A stretch of 64,000 nucleotides of DNA. Source: Clytia hemisphaerica (lineage: Eukaryota; Cnidaria; Hydrozoa; Leptothecata; Clytiidae). Under the pieces are notes generated by a model. It was given only the letters and a program-made list of their open reading frames with translations, made no database searches and had not been told where the DNA came from. Shown here in pieces: positions 36,034-47,650 of this stretch. The stretch is taken from assembly GCA_902728285.1 (NCBI GenBank), contig CACVBU010001296.1, positions 161,998-225,997 of the forward strand, written 5' to 3'. The position numbers were made by a program, and so were the translations under genes. Each line of letters begins with the position of its first letter. The first letter of the stretch is position 1.

Positions 36034-36219
36034 AGACCTTTTCATAAATTACGTCACGAACATCACTTGCCTCGTATTCCTCGTATTTCCATGATGATCA
36101 TATTCCTTGAGACATTAAATGATTTTTTTATGAATAGAAAGTAGTTGTAATAAAATCCGCTGGGCAATAAATTCAAAACGAGGCAAGAGATGTTTGTGAC
36201 GTAATTTATGAAAAGATCT
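36034..36219. mobile_element. 186-bp foldback MITE
   Basis: AGACCTTTTCATAAATTACG plus TCACGAACATC and CTTGCCTCGT at the left are mirrored at the right (ACGAGGCAAG...GTGACGTAATTTATGAAAAGATCT), with one mismatch in the outer 25 bp. Non-coding. Confidence 0.8.
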
Positions 36220-36287
36220 GTTGGATAAATATTTCAAAAGTTATCAAAAAATCCATAGATGCTCGAAAGGTTAAAACAATGAAAGCA

Positions 36288-36453
36288 ATGTGTTTTTGAC
36301 GACGGATTGAATTTAGCGTTTTCTTTGTTTTCGAGTGGTATATTTTTTTTAATATAGCAAAAAAATTTCACTTTCATCCTGGAATTTGTATAAAAACAAG
36401 ACGAGCCAACTAAGGCCCGCACAATTTAGGTAGGATTTAGCAGCTTCAAATCC
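36288..36453. repeat. Dispersed repeat, copy A (partner at 51718-51880)
   Basis: About 165 bp sharing TTTTTGACGACnnATTGAAT, a CTTTGTTT segment, GTAAAAACnAGnCGAGCC and GGATTT...nCAAATCCT with 51718-51880, clearly diverged. No inverted ends were seen. Family unknown. Confidence 0.6.
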
Positions 36454-37659
36454 TACGTAGGAAATTCGCTTTTAGCCCTTCGGGATTTTACTTCATTTAG
36501 TTGAAGGTTTCAACTTTGATTTCTGTCAATAAAAAGGCTTTTTTATAAGAATACACTTTATAAGAATGTCCATGATAAAAATGGCCAAAAAATTAAGAAT
36601 AATGCTAAGAATATCACCATCATGGAATTTTGCTATTCAAGCTAAGAATGCCATTTTTAGAGCATTTTCAATTAAAAATTGTCAATTACCCTCAAGTAAG
36701 GCTCACTCCTTTCACAAAAATGCCATTTTATTCTTTAGACGTTTGTACTAAATGTTAAATCTAGTCTGAAGTAGGATCCCAACCTAAGAATGCTGTAAGA
36801 ATATTTTAGGATGATTTTCCCAAAAAAACTAAAAATATCCATGACGAAATGGATTTACACCATTCTTATAAAAAAAAGCGTGTAACCTATTTGCACATTG
36901 ACTTTTCTTGGCATTGAGAAAAGGCCAAATAGTTGACAGGATGTGTTTCGACTATCAGAGAAAGGTCTTGTGATTTGAAAATAACTTACTCTATCGAAGC
37001 AGGATTCTTCGGCTACGAAACCAACCTCGCGAGCCAGGGCGAATCGTTGGCGGTCAGGCGGCAAAAGTGAGGGCGGGGGATGGCCAGACGATTAGGCCCT
37101 GGTACAGGCCAGAAAAAATGTTCTGAATTCGTGAATTTTCTGATGGGCGAAATTTGGATGAGTTGAAGTTGATTCGTGATTGGAGAAACAACGAAGCTGG
37201 AACGTACAGCGGTGCTCAGCAGTTGGTTGTTTGGGATAGGGTTTGACTTTCATGACGTTCATGTTATTCAATACTCAATCAAGTTTTTATGCAGATCCTG
37301 GCTTTTGAGTGCAAAAATAGCATTTGAAAGGTCAAAATTTAAATGGAAATGATGCAAGTAGGAAGTAAGTTACAGGTATAATCTATTATTTTCTACTACA
37401 AATCATTTTTTTCAAGATTTTTTTAGCCACAAATGTTTGCATTCAGTTCTCAAAACTTCAACTGTAGAGTCCCAACCCCCTGTCCTTTTTTTAGATTTGA
37501 GCCAGAAATAGTTCTTATTTTGCAAATATCCATTTACACATCTATTGTCCAGTAAGTTATACAAAATGAAGGAACACATCAGTTGCCAGCTCAGTTTAAA
37601 ATTCAACTCTCTGTGTGTCAAGACAAGCAAGAAAAGAAAGAAGTTAATTCATTGTTTAA

Positions 37660-39306
37660 GGTGGCCATCCACTGGAAATTGAAAAATCGACCCTTTGACT
37701 TTAAATGTTGATTACTCAATAACTAAAAATGATATGGGCTTGAAACTTCCAGGTATTGTTATTTATGACCTAAAGTTAATATTAAAAAAAAAATTAAAAA
37801 AAAAAATTGGAAGACGGGGGTTTGGTACGACTTTTCAGAAAAATCAAAATAATCTTGTGTCAACGTTTTAGAGAAAACTACAAATACTTGGTAAATGATT
37901 TTTGGTATGTAGAGGCACTTTAGGACAAAGAATGGAATGAGCGAAAAATTTTTTTGAAAAATCCAAAATCCGGGGGTAAAAGCCAAAAAAACAGTTTTTT
38001 CAAAATATGAGATCTGGAGTTAGTAAAATCTGAAAAATCCTTCGCTCATTCCACAGCCCTCATAGATGTGCAAATACCCTGAAAAAATCAGACCAATCGG
38101 ACAACTAGATCCTGAGATTTTTCCGCCACAGTGATTGGGAACCACCGCATTTGCGTTTTGAGAAATCGTGCTTTTAAAACATAAATTGCGGTTAAATGAA
38201 AAGATTATAGTTTTCAATAGGGATTTTTTATGATTTGAGCCTTATAAGGGAGTTTTCTACATTATTTCAAAGGAAATAAGGATTTAAAACTATTTACAGT
38301 GAAAATTTTGGCCAATTTGAGTGACATTTTGATCATTTCGAGAAAACCGCAAAACTTTGAAAAAAGACCGTAAAACTCATTTTCACCATGAAAACCACCC
38401 CGAAATGTAAATAACAATGCCCACATTCATTGTAAGACTATTTTGGACTATTCCTATCAGCAGGGATTAAAAACTAAATCAATTAAGTTAAAATATTCAT
38501 TCAAAAAGCTCTGGAACTGAAGACTCATTTTCGTGTTTACAGGGCACTTTCACTTTCACTTTCATGCCATCGCTGAAAGCATAATGAAACCGCCAAAATC
38601 TAATCCCACACAGTTGAAAAAGTAATTTGAAGATGATTGTGTTGTTTTCTAAGAGATTCCTGGCAAAAAAACATTAAAATAGCACCCAAAAAAGAATAAA
38701 CAAGCAAACTAAAGTTCTACATACCTTTGGCGCACTACACAACAACCGACCGTGCTCTTAATCAGTCTTAATCAAAAGAAATCACAAGTTACATCATGAT
38801 TAAATATTCCTTAGAGTTTTACAAACCTCCTTGTATAATAAGAGAACCATAAAACATCATTTACAGCAACAAATGTGGATGAAACACTCAGCAAAAGTCA
38901 GTGAGCTTCATCCTCCAAAATTGTCCAAAAACCATCTTTAAAATTCGAGGGCGGTCATTGTTTACAAAGTTTGAAAACTGAATATGGGTACACCAAGCGA
39001 CTTCAAACCTTCTAGAAATGTTTCTAGCGACTTGAAGACGACCCGTAAAGATTTTCAAGCCGTTTGAGCAGCTAGAGAAGGTAGAATTGCTGTTTTACTA
39101 ACGGGCGGGAAACAGGGCGTCCATGGGCGAAGCATTAAAAGCTTAAAGGTAGGTATTTTAAAACCTAAAATTTTCTGCTTATTCTTTACTTTTATGAATT
39201 GAAATTTTCAGAGGTTGTTCCAGAGAAGTTATACTTGACTTTAAGCCAAAAAAATAAAAAACCACCAAAAAAGTATCACTATTTTCAAACTCAGTGGATG
39301 GCCACC
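37660..39306. mobile_element. 1.65-kb TTAA-flanked element, non-autonomous
   Basis: GGTGGCCATCCACTG at the left and its exact reverse complement at the right are each bordered by TTAA (37656-37659 and 39307-39310). TTAA target sites are used by piggyBac and Kolobok transposons. The interior has no transposase ORF. It contains short repeated words such as TCGCTCATTCC. It ends 71 bp upstream of the ZAD-like pseudogene, probably by chance. Confidence 0.75.
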
Positions 39307-39377
39307 TTAAAAAATTTGAATAAGTACAGATCAAATAATTGAATATAAACATGTAGTTTTGAATTTATGTTTTTTGG

Positions 39378-40233
39378 ATGGCATCTACTGTGGCTGTGAA
39401 AAAAGATACGCCAACCAAGACATATGCAAGAAGTGCAGATCCAAAAAGCAAAGATGGTTGTAGATTATGTGGAGAGACAAAGTCACGGTATCAAAAGATT
39501 TTTTCCAAAATAGGACAGCACGAAAAGAATCTAGAATTCAAAATTGAGCAATGTTGTGGTGTTGTTGTAAAAAGTGATGATGAATTACCTGACAAAATTT
39601 GTACTGTCTGTGAAACCTCTCTTGAAAGAGCCTTTTTATTTTCAGAACAAAATGCCAAAAAGTTAACGATCAAAATCTCACTTCAACTAAGAGGTGTCTC
39701 AAACCAACAGATATTGTGTCATCGCCGTCTAGGAGACCAGCACCTAATAAAAAGCTAAAGTTTGATGAAAAAAGTTCTGATACTGATGATAATTTTGTAA
39801 GCATTGAAAATGCTATCTCAACAAAATTAATAGAGCTAGATTCCATTGATCCATGTCGTATTGCATCGTTAATTGTTGGTTCATGTAAAAACACGTTTTT
39901 GCAAATTCAAAGACTGATTGTGCAATCTATTCAAACTAAGCTCAATCATTTATGTAAGCGTTCAGGAAATGGATCTTATCTCTACAACAAGGATTTTGAT
40001 TCTATAGCTACAACACAAATGAATGTTATTTTTGAAGAATTTTTGAATAACTTTCCATTCCTTGTGAAAGTTTTAACAGCAATGTCATCTAGAAAGTATG
40101 AGATTACAGAGGATTTGAAGCCAAAATTTGCACTTATATACAGCATTCTTTTAAGTTCAAGATGGCATGAACTTAGCTATTTTAAGCGTATCACCACTGT
40201 CTTGTTGATTGAAGGAGGATGTAGTAAAAAAGT
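39378..40233 (+). pseudogene. Frameshifted ZAD-like zinc-finger gene, probably transposon-derived
   Basis: The first segment (39378 to about 39650) reads MASTVAVKKD..., then CRLCGE, CCGVVVKSDDELPDKIC and TVCETSLERAFLFSEQ. This is the Cys pattern and LP-x-x-IC-x-x-C core of a ZAD (zinc-finger-associated) domain. Directly after FSEQ the frame must shift. The other frame supplies the expected next Cys (KCQKVNDQ) and stays open to 40233, where a GTAAGT donor follows GGCSKK. The next plausible acceptor (near 40290) leads quickly to a stop. The second part resembles, from memory, a multicopy protein family of cnidarian genomes with a SSRWHELS-like segment. A decayed mobile-element gene is the best reading. 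Confidence 0.6.
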
Positions 40234-40609
40234 AAGTTTTTTATCCATGGGAAGTAATTTTGTGCTGAACTAAATTTTTGCATTTTAGATATCAAATTGA
40301 CATCAAGTTAAAAAATTCCAAAGAAATTTAAAAAAGATTTCCAACTAATATTTCTAGAGCTCTCACTGTATGAGGAGGAATTCAAAAATAAATTTCAGTA
40401 AAAGATGAATTCTTGCTATAAGATTACTTTTCACCTATGTACTTTGTATTTGAAGACTAAGCGCCCATCTATAACGTCAAAAAGCTTATCGCCCTGGGTA
40501 CGAGGTTGCTACGAAACCCATTAAATTACAAGCTCAAAAAGCTAGACACGAGACTCCTGGATGGGAAATGAAGCCACTTATTTCCCTTTCTATACGCCTG
40601 AACCGCTTG

Positions 40610-40790
40610 ACAGTGGAAGGGTGTGGCATAATTCCACTTTGGGTACGAAGCAGGACAGTGGAAGGGTGTGGCATAATTCCATTTTGGGTACGAAGCAGGA
40701 CAGTGGAAGTGTGTGGCGTAATTCCAATTTGGGTACGAAGCGGGACAGTCGACAATCGCCGTCTTGGGTATGAAGCGGGACCACAGATAT
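40610..40790. repeat. 45-bp tandem repeat
   Basis: Units start ACAGTGGAAG at 40610, 40655 and 40700, with a decayed unit at 40745. Each ends TTGGGTACGAAGC(A/G)GG. Diverged units resume at 41086-41200 after an inserted MITE. Confidence 0.85.
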
Positions 40791-41078
40791 CTGTAAAGCC
40801 CGAAGGGCTAGATTTGCAGCTTTGTTCAAAAAGTGAAGCTCATCTTTGGAAGGATTTCCTACCAGAGTCACGTGACTAAAATATGCAATTTCACCGGTTT
40901 GAGAGATGTGAAATAGCGTTTGCCGCCTAATTTTTTTGATATCGCGCTCCGAAAACAATCAAAATGCTAGATCCTATCCATCGGCACGAAATTTAAAAAG
41001 TCAAATTTTAGCTTCACTTTTTTTTGCTGGAGAAAGCTTAAAGCTGCAAATCTAGCCCTTCGGGCTTAGATATCTGTG
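40782..41078. mobile_element. 297-bp MITE nested in the 45-bp array, 8-bp TSD
   Basis: The left end CACAGATATCTGTAAAGCCC, then GAAGGGCTAGATTTGCAGC, is mirrored at the right with one or two differences. AGCGGGAC flanks both sides (40774-40781, 41079-41086). Because that word is also part of the tandem unit the duplication is less decisive than usual, but it fits an hAT-type insertion. Non-coding. Confidence 0.75.
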
Positions 41079-41086
41079 AGCGGGAC

Positions 41087-41420
41087 AGTCGAAAGTCGTC
41101 GTTTTGGGTGCGACGCGGGACAGTCGAAAGTGACGGAAAATTTTTTGGTCTGTAAAATTGTTGTTGGGCGCGAAGTGGGACAGTCGCTTTCACTGTCCCG
41201 GTTATACCCATGTACCACGCTAACCCGACCTGATCCTCAAATTCTTATCAAGGTCTTTGATTGTTTTGATACCTTCTCCACTTTCGGAGAGAAGAAGTTT
41301 CAAATTAGAATTCTTTTAATAAAAAAAGAAGTCAGATGAAGGCAAAAAAGGCAACCCGTTAAAAATTTACAAGGATAAAAAATAGATAGATAAATAATAG
41401 ATATCAAATACCTAAAACGT
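41087..41420. other. Short non-coding interval, Hhex 3' flank
   Basis: The first 110 bp are diverged units of the 45-bp array (GGGACAGTCG words). The rest should hold the 3' UTR of the homeobox gene. I saw no AATAAA close after the stop on the minus strand. Confidence 0.4.
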
Positions 41421-42626
41421 CTATGATTCGTGATTTTTTACACGATGATAGAGATGTCTAAAATCGTTCGTTTGTTGATTAAGTTCATCTTTGGTTACCT
41501 CTTCATCTGACCGTTTCTCGATTCCTTTGTCCGCCATCCGATTCCTCATTTCGTCTTCAAGTTTAATACGTCTCCATTTCGCGCGACGGTTTTGGAACCA
41601 CGTTTTCACTTGCCGTTCAGATAAATCAATCGAGCGCAGCGAGCGTGCAAGTTGTTTTCGTTCTTGAGGTGAAACATATTTTTGAACGCTAAAAACACGT
41701 TCCAGTTCCGTTGATTGTGTATGTGTAAATCGAACTTGCCCTCCTTTGCGATTTCCTTCATCACTCTCATCATCTCGAATATGTGATTTGAAACGCCTGC
41801 TGTGACCACTAAGGAGCGACGGATATGCTATAAAGTAAGAAGAAAATTGACATTAGGTTTAATGGCACCAGAGAAATTTACACCTACATCACAACACTTG
41901 ACACTTTTTTATCATATTAGACCATAAACGTAAATTGTTCGTGATATGCCAATATGAAAGGTCATTTAATATCAAATACAAAGTTATAGACAGGGATTAT
42001 GTAGGCATTCGACACTTCATTGGAAAGTTATGACGTAATGTTTACTTTACATACCTCCTCGTTCCTCGTGAAGTGAATTCCAATAATATCGAAAAGCATG
42101 ATTAGGATTTTCCGAATACATTCTCCGTGCGACCGCGTTTCTTCGTTCGGCGCCTTCACGCATCATTCGATCAAGGAACCAGTTTTCGAGAGATGGTTTC
42201 GAGGACGGGGGAGGTGACCATGACGAGGGCAGAGCTGATGGTGAAGGAATCATATCAAGTTCGCTTGACGAAGAAAATGTTGGTCTTTTGGTTGGTAATG
42301 TTGGCGGAAAGAGAGGGTTGGGGCGGAATTTCATGTCGTGATCGTTGTTGAAAGTGATTTTCGTACACCCAATGTTCCGTTAATCGATGTCGACTTTCTA
42401 ATAACGGTAAATCATCATCAGGACGATTGATTTTGCCACCGCAACACTCTGTTCCTCTTATTTTTTGTTCTGTAAAATAATCACTCTTCCAAGATTCGAA
42501 CGAAGAATCTTTCTTTTCGTTGTTGAGAGCTCGTAAGTCTTCGATCGATGGTTTCGATTCTTTACGTAAAATATTTTCTATACTAAAATGCGATGTTGAT
42601 GGCATCCTGTCAGTAAGCGTTGTCAT
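41421..42626 (-). CDS. Hhex: Hhex-like homeobox transcription factor
   Basis: Exon 1 is 42055-42626 and exon 2 is 41421-41827. The donor GGAG|GTATGT and acceptor TTTATAG| are in matching phase 1. The start at 42626 gives MTTLTDRMPSTS followed by HFSIENIL, an Eh1 (Groucho-binding) motif like the one near the N-terminus of Hhex repressors. Exon 2 holds the whole homeodomain: RKGGQVRFTHTQSTELERVF, QKYVSPQERKQLARSL, SERQVKTWFQNRRAKWRR. KGGQVRF and QKY-x-SP are diagnostic of Hhex. Between helices 2 and 3 there are three extra residues. Exon 1 shows an apparent frameshift: the reading from the start ends at 42255, while a frame open from about 42390 connects to exon 2. A nuclear DNA-binding repressor is expected from the family. 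Confidence 0.85.
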
Positions 42627-42690
42627 GTCTTGAGAACTTGACCGTACTAAGGCGCGATGAAGACTGATGATTCAAATTGAAGTGCTTCTC

Positions 42691-42700
42691 TAATATATAA
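42691..42700 (-). promoter_or_regulatory. TATA-like box of the Hhex-like gene
   Basis: TTATATATTA on the minus strand, about 65-75 bp upstream of the chosen ATG at 42626. Position and sequence fit a TATA box with a short 5' UTR. Not proven. Confidence 0.4.
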
Positions 42701-43076
42701 CCTTTTTGATTGTTTGGTTTGCGTGTGTTGAGCGAGACCAAATAAATACAACAAAAAAATGTCTTTTGATGAATTTGTCGCAGTTATTGATGGTAGCGTG
42801 TTTGTGTAGCGGCGCTCAAGTACATTTTGATTGAGTTATTTCGTCATTTTGTCATTCAAAAAGAACTTTTCTTGTGTATGTTTGTTTATTAAAACAATAA
42901 CAATGTCTATTGTCTTTTTCCTCTCATTTTGATTGGATGTTGGGACAATACAATCCTTTTGTTTAGTTGTTGAGCGATGTGAGCCTATAACAACAAATAA
43001 TGTGAGAATTAAAGATTGTATCAAAATTGTTCGAAATAAGAATCAATACATAATCTATGAAAATGGTTTCAATATT
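42701..43076. other. Upstream flank of the Hhex-like gene
   Basis: About 375 bp between the promoter region and the large transposon, with no features recognised. Regulatory sites may be present but cannot be named from sequence alone. Confidence 0.35.
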
Positions 43077-43606
43077 TAGTAGAAGGGAATTAGGTGAATA
43101 AACGCCCTAACCGGAAAAAAATACATATAAAGCTGAAATTTTGCACAGAGTTAGGGGAAGGTCTTGGGAACCTCCCATTAAAACCCCCCACCTTCAGCAC
43201 CTTGGCGTCACGAGCTATGACGTCATAATTCATAATGGCTGCGATAAAATTTGTCCAAATTTCAAATTGTTCAAACATAGGCATATTATATACCGTTGGG
43301 AAGCTTATTGAATTCTGAACAACTTTTTTGTCTACGAAATTTTCTAAAAATGTACTGAATGTGAGTAAATTGGACTTAAAGGTCTATGACGTCATCAGGT
43401 CAAAAACTTCCGAAATCAAACTTCTTCAAACATGGGCATGTTATATACCGTTGGAAAGCTTGCAGAAAGCTGAACAACATTTTTGCTTACAAAATACCCT
43501 ATAAATGCACTGAATAACAGTAAATTGAGCCTAAACCTACGGCGTCATAATGAGAAAATTCCATATTAAATTAAGCTAGAGCTTTGTCAAAAGTGATATC
43601 AGAGAA

Positions 43607-46600
43607 TTGTCACTTGATAAGACACTTTATTCATCGCTATTCGAAATGAGGAATTTAGAGTACCAAAGCGATTGGGTTCCTGAAAGTTTGGAGATATATG
43701 TATTCGTGGACCAACCTTTTCCTTCAAAGCTAAAACAAATCAGCATAGGACAATGTATTACCCAAGCTCTACTTAACCGCATTACATGTACGCTGTTGGT
43801 GGAAAGGAAGCCATTAAAAATATGGAGAAAACAATTGCTACTTTTTCAACCAGTCTCTCCGAAAAATCGCGTACTGCAAAGCTTTGGCGGTCATATATTG
43901 ACTACGTTAAGGTTGTCAAGGAATTCATAGTTGCTGAAAGGAGCTGCAATTGGTACCTACACGTCAAAGCAATCAAGAAGATGCAGAACCTTTTTGCTGC
44001 GACAGGTCACCGCAACTATGCCAAATGCTCGAGAATATACGTCCAAGAAATGAACGAAGTGCTAGCCTCAAGTGATTGGCTGAGGAAACAATTCGAAGAA
44101 GGATGCTACGCCGTTAGACGATCGAACAGGTTTTGGTCTGATTTAGTCATCGAACAAACGTTTATGAGGTCAATCAAGTGTTCAGGTGGTTTGACTAGGG
44201 GACGCGGTTTTGGAGAAAATGTCCGCAATCTATGGACAATGAGCGCTGGTTTCAGCGCCACAGTCCACGAATCAATGGTCCAACTATCAAGCGTCAAAGT
44301 TGGCTCAGCTGATCAAAACATTGACATGGGAATAAATCGCCGAAACAAAGACCAAGATTATTGCCAGAAGTTTTACGAATGGATCGAGGTCAGGAATCCG
44401 TTCAACATGGTCGACAGCAACCTCTACTCGTTTTCAACCGGGTGCATTTCAGTCAAAGGCAAGGACAGGGTGAATTGCGAGGAAGCCGAGACTATAGGAG
44501 AGAGCATTCAAAAGAAACTGGATGGCGTACGATTTTTATTGAAGGAAAGATTCTGAAAAAAGATCTTATCGTCAACCTAGATGCCTTGACAAATAGCACA
44601 GCAGATGAGGGATGTGTTCTTCACAAGACTTGCTGCGATTGCAGAACGAGAGGAAAATGTGGAGCAGTACTTCGACTACGAATTAAATCACCAACCACTT
44701 TCGTTGTTCAAGAATGGTTTAATGCGGAAGCCCGAAAAATCTGCGCTCAAAAAAACATGTACTAGCAGATAAAGACGCCGTCACTATGAAACCGTCGAAT
44801 GTGAAATATGTGTTGGATGGTGGAGTCCCGTGGAGTAAAGGAATGAAGTTCAAGAGCATTGCTGATGCGTTCTTGTCTTACGTGAAGAGACATTACGGGT
44901 GTGCAAAGATCGTATTCGATGGTAGACGATGTTATCGTCCGTTACAGTGATAGTAAAGGCGGGAAAAAATGGCGGTATGGCGTTATGGCGGTATACGGAA
45001 AAAAATCGGCGGGAGAGTTTCGAAGAAACGGACTGGCAACTCTACCGACTGTTAACTCTTTTCGGCAAAAAAACCCGTTTGCGAATTTTCTTCGGCTTTG
45101 GGCTTTTTTCTTAGATAGTGATTCGTCTTAGACTATAACATAGTCTAATTCGATGGGTGCCAATGATCCAAATTCAATTGAAGGAAACGAGCACATAAGA
45201 AGATCGTCGAAAGGCTCATCTCGTGACATTCAGGTGATAGCAAAAATAAAGTGCTTTACTCGAAGGAGCAGTTTCTCTCGAACAACCACAATAAAGTACC
45301 CTGAGTATCAGAGGTTAAGTTTTCAAAGAAAATAGTAACCTCTGAAGACAAATAATAGAAATTTTATCGCGCATGTGTCAATCTAATCACTGTAGAAAAA
45401 TCAAAGATGAAGAGCAAATATTACCATATTAATGTCTAGCAGACTGTATCAGTATGCAGTTTACTATTTACGAATTCCCCAGAAACCTCCAAGTGTAGTT
45501 GAAATGAGTTTATTTCGAAAGAAATCTTTTACATGATCCCCAAATGTATAACAGTAATTACTAAACTTTTAATTATGGAAATGTCACTTTTAATTGAATC
45601 GAAATAATAGACGGACTTTATGTTATGATTCTCTATCACTGGCTGCGTTTAGACCAACTGGCATTTGTAATTTGGCATTTGCTCATGAGGGATTCGATTT
45701 TAATAGCTTTTCCATTGTATTTTCTGTCATTGCATTTAAGGAATCGTCTTTTTAGAGTCATTACTGAAAAGGTGATTCCCTCAAGTTCAACTTTGATAGA
45801 TACAATGAAAAGCATGGAATTTCTCAAAAACTGCAGTCATTAAGACTGAAACTTTTTGCCGTAGGGCTAGGCTATGGCAAATCTTGCAAATTTTACAATT
45901 TATAGAAAGAACTGAATAAAAAACGTGCAAATACTTTAAAAAATCAAAAATGTCATTTTTTCTCTTTGTTTTGGTTCCTTTGTTTTATTTGAAATGCCAG
46001 AAAAGGGGATTCCTTTGCTCAAAATGGCATTTCAAATGCCAACGAAATGCCAACACGCTGGCATCATTAGGCATTTGACAAACCGAACAATTGCGCGGAA
46101 CAATATAATTCAAAAGAATACTGCAAGCAATTACTAATGCCAGGCAGCCACTGACTCTTTTTACAAAGCATTGATGACTTTTTGTAAGTTGTGTTTTCAA
46201 CGACGGGAATAAAAATATCGACTATGACGCTCATCCAAGATCTTGGATGGTCGTCATGGTTACTTTTGTCTTCGCTGATTGCGCGATGAATAGAATCTCG
46301 ATTCGTCGGCACAGCGTAAATATATGATTTTGAGCTGTGCTTTTCACGGTAACAATAAAGGCCAATTGATCAATTTATTACAAGATGTACTTCAAGCGAA
46401 TGGCCACATCGTCAAAGTTTGCAAAGGTGATGCTGATGCAACAATTGTAAGAGAAGCATTAGATACCGTTCTTGAAACAAACACAGTTGTGGTAGCTGCG
46501 GATACTGACGTCGCAATCATGGTTCTCTATCATTGGAAAGACACAGATATGACAAGTTCGACATTTATCTTTTGCAAGAAAGTTTTTCAAGATACTGGAG

Positions 46601-47650
46601 TATCAAACTTGCATCGAAGATGTCAAAGAAAAATCGAAAATCGAAGATGTCAAAGAGCACTTACTGTTCATTCATGCATGGTCTGGATGCGACTCAACAT
46701 CAATGATATTTGGGAAGGGGAAACCATGCTTCCTTAATCTCGTCCGCAAGTCGAAGAAAATACAAGCTGCTTCCAGAAATATGACAGATGTTTGGGCAGA
46801 TCAAGCAACCATTGGAAACATTGTTGTTGATGTCTTTGTCGAGTTGTATGGTGGAAAGATAGATTCTTTGTTAAGACAACTGCGGTAAGCTCTACTGTAA
46901 ATTAATAATTCGAAACCTTTTCACTAATAACACTATACCAAAGGCCCGTCTGTTTAATTGATTGCCAACTGATTTCAAAGACGAACCTATAGCAATTTTA
47001 CTTAAAACAGAAATTTTTTTTTTCAGCTACAACAAATATCAGGAGATGTTGGCGAATGGATTGATTGAGCCTGAGAAAGTTCCACCATCTGAAAGGAGTG
47101 CATACCATTATGGGTTGAGAGTGCATATTCAAATAATGCAATGGCTGTTGCTTGACGAGGACGACGAGACATTTATTCTGACAGAGTGGGGATGGGTCCG
47201 AACAGATGATCACCTTCGCCCGATCCCGACTGACAAGGTTATAGCCCCTCCTGAAATTCCTAAAGTCATCCGCTGTAAATGCAAGTCAACCTCAGAGAAT
47301 CAATGTGGAACGAATCTTTGTTCGTGCAGGAAAAACGGTTTGAAGTGCATGTCTTCGTGTGGTGATTGTCATGGAGAGAATTGCACTAACAAAAGAGTAA
47401 GTATTAACTATACCCATCAAAGAGAAGACAAAGTAATATATGTTGCAGAAATTTACGACTAAAATCTCAGACTAGACAATCTACACGAGACAAATAAATA
47501 GTGAAGATATATATTATTCTTTCCATTCGTTAACTTCTTCAGCTGGTGGATCAATATGATGAAGGTGAAACAGAGGAAACCAATCCCCAACATATGATGA
47601 TGAACATGGAAACGTCTTCAAAGATATTTTTGAGTGAAAGAAGTTTTTAA
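43607..47650 (+). pseudogene. Decayed transposon protein: PIN/XPG-like motifs plus Cys-rich C-terminus
   Basis: Fragments in order: 43607-43800 (KLKQISIGQCITQ), 43786-44556 (LWRSYIDYV...AERSCNWYLH, NLFAATGHRNYAK, RRSNRFWSDLVIEQ, GGLTRGRG), pieces in changing frames to about 44930 (DVFFTRLAAIAERE, VKYVLDGGVPWSKG, IVFDG), then after about 1.4 kb of unrelated sequence 46324-46884 (GDADATIV, VVAADTDVAIMVLYHW, FIHAWSGCDSTS, GKGK). A GT-AG intron (46885-47026) joins to 47027-47396 (PPSERSAYHYGLRVHIQ, then CKCKSTSENQCGTNLCSC with further Cys), and a last exon 47543-47650 ends in TAA. I recognise the order from a widespread multicopy family in cnidarian and other invertebrate genomes. At least four frameshifts make this copy non-functional. 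Confidence 0.75.
44935..46320. other. Intervening 1.4 kb inside the transposon
   Basis: This separates the VFDG segment of the transposon protein from the GNNKGQLINLL segment, which I believe lie close together in intact relatives. It may be an intron or a later insertion; no clear terminal repeats. It contains a 36-bp palindrome centred on AGATCT (46223-46258) and repeated TGGCATTT words. Confidence 0.45.

Noticed and set aside
38020-38217. Small ORFs inside the TTAA element as a transposase remnant
   Set aside because: They are short, not linked, and show no DDE-type or other motif.
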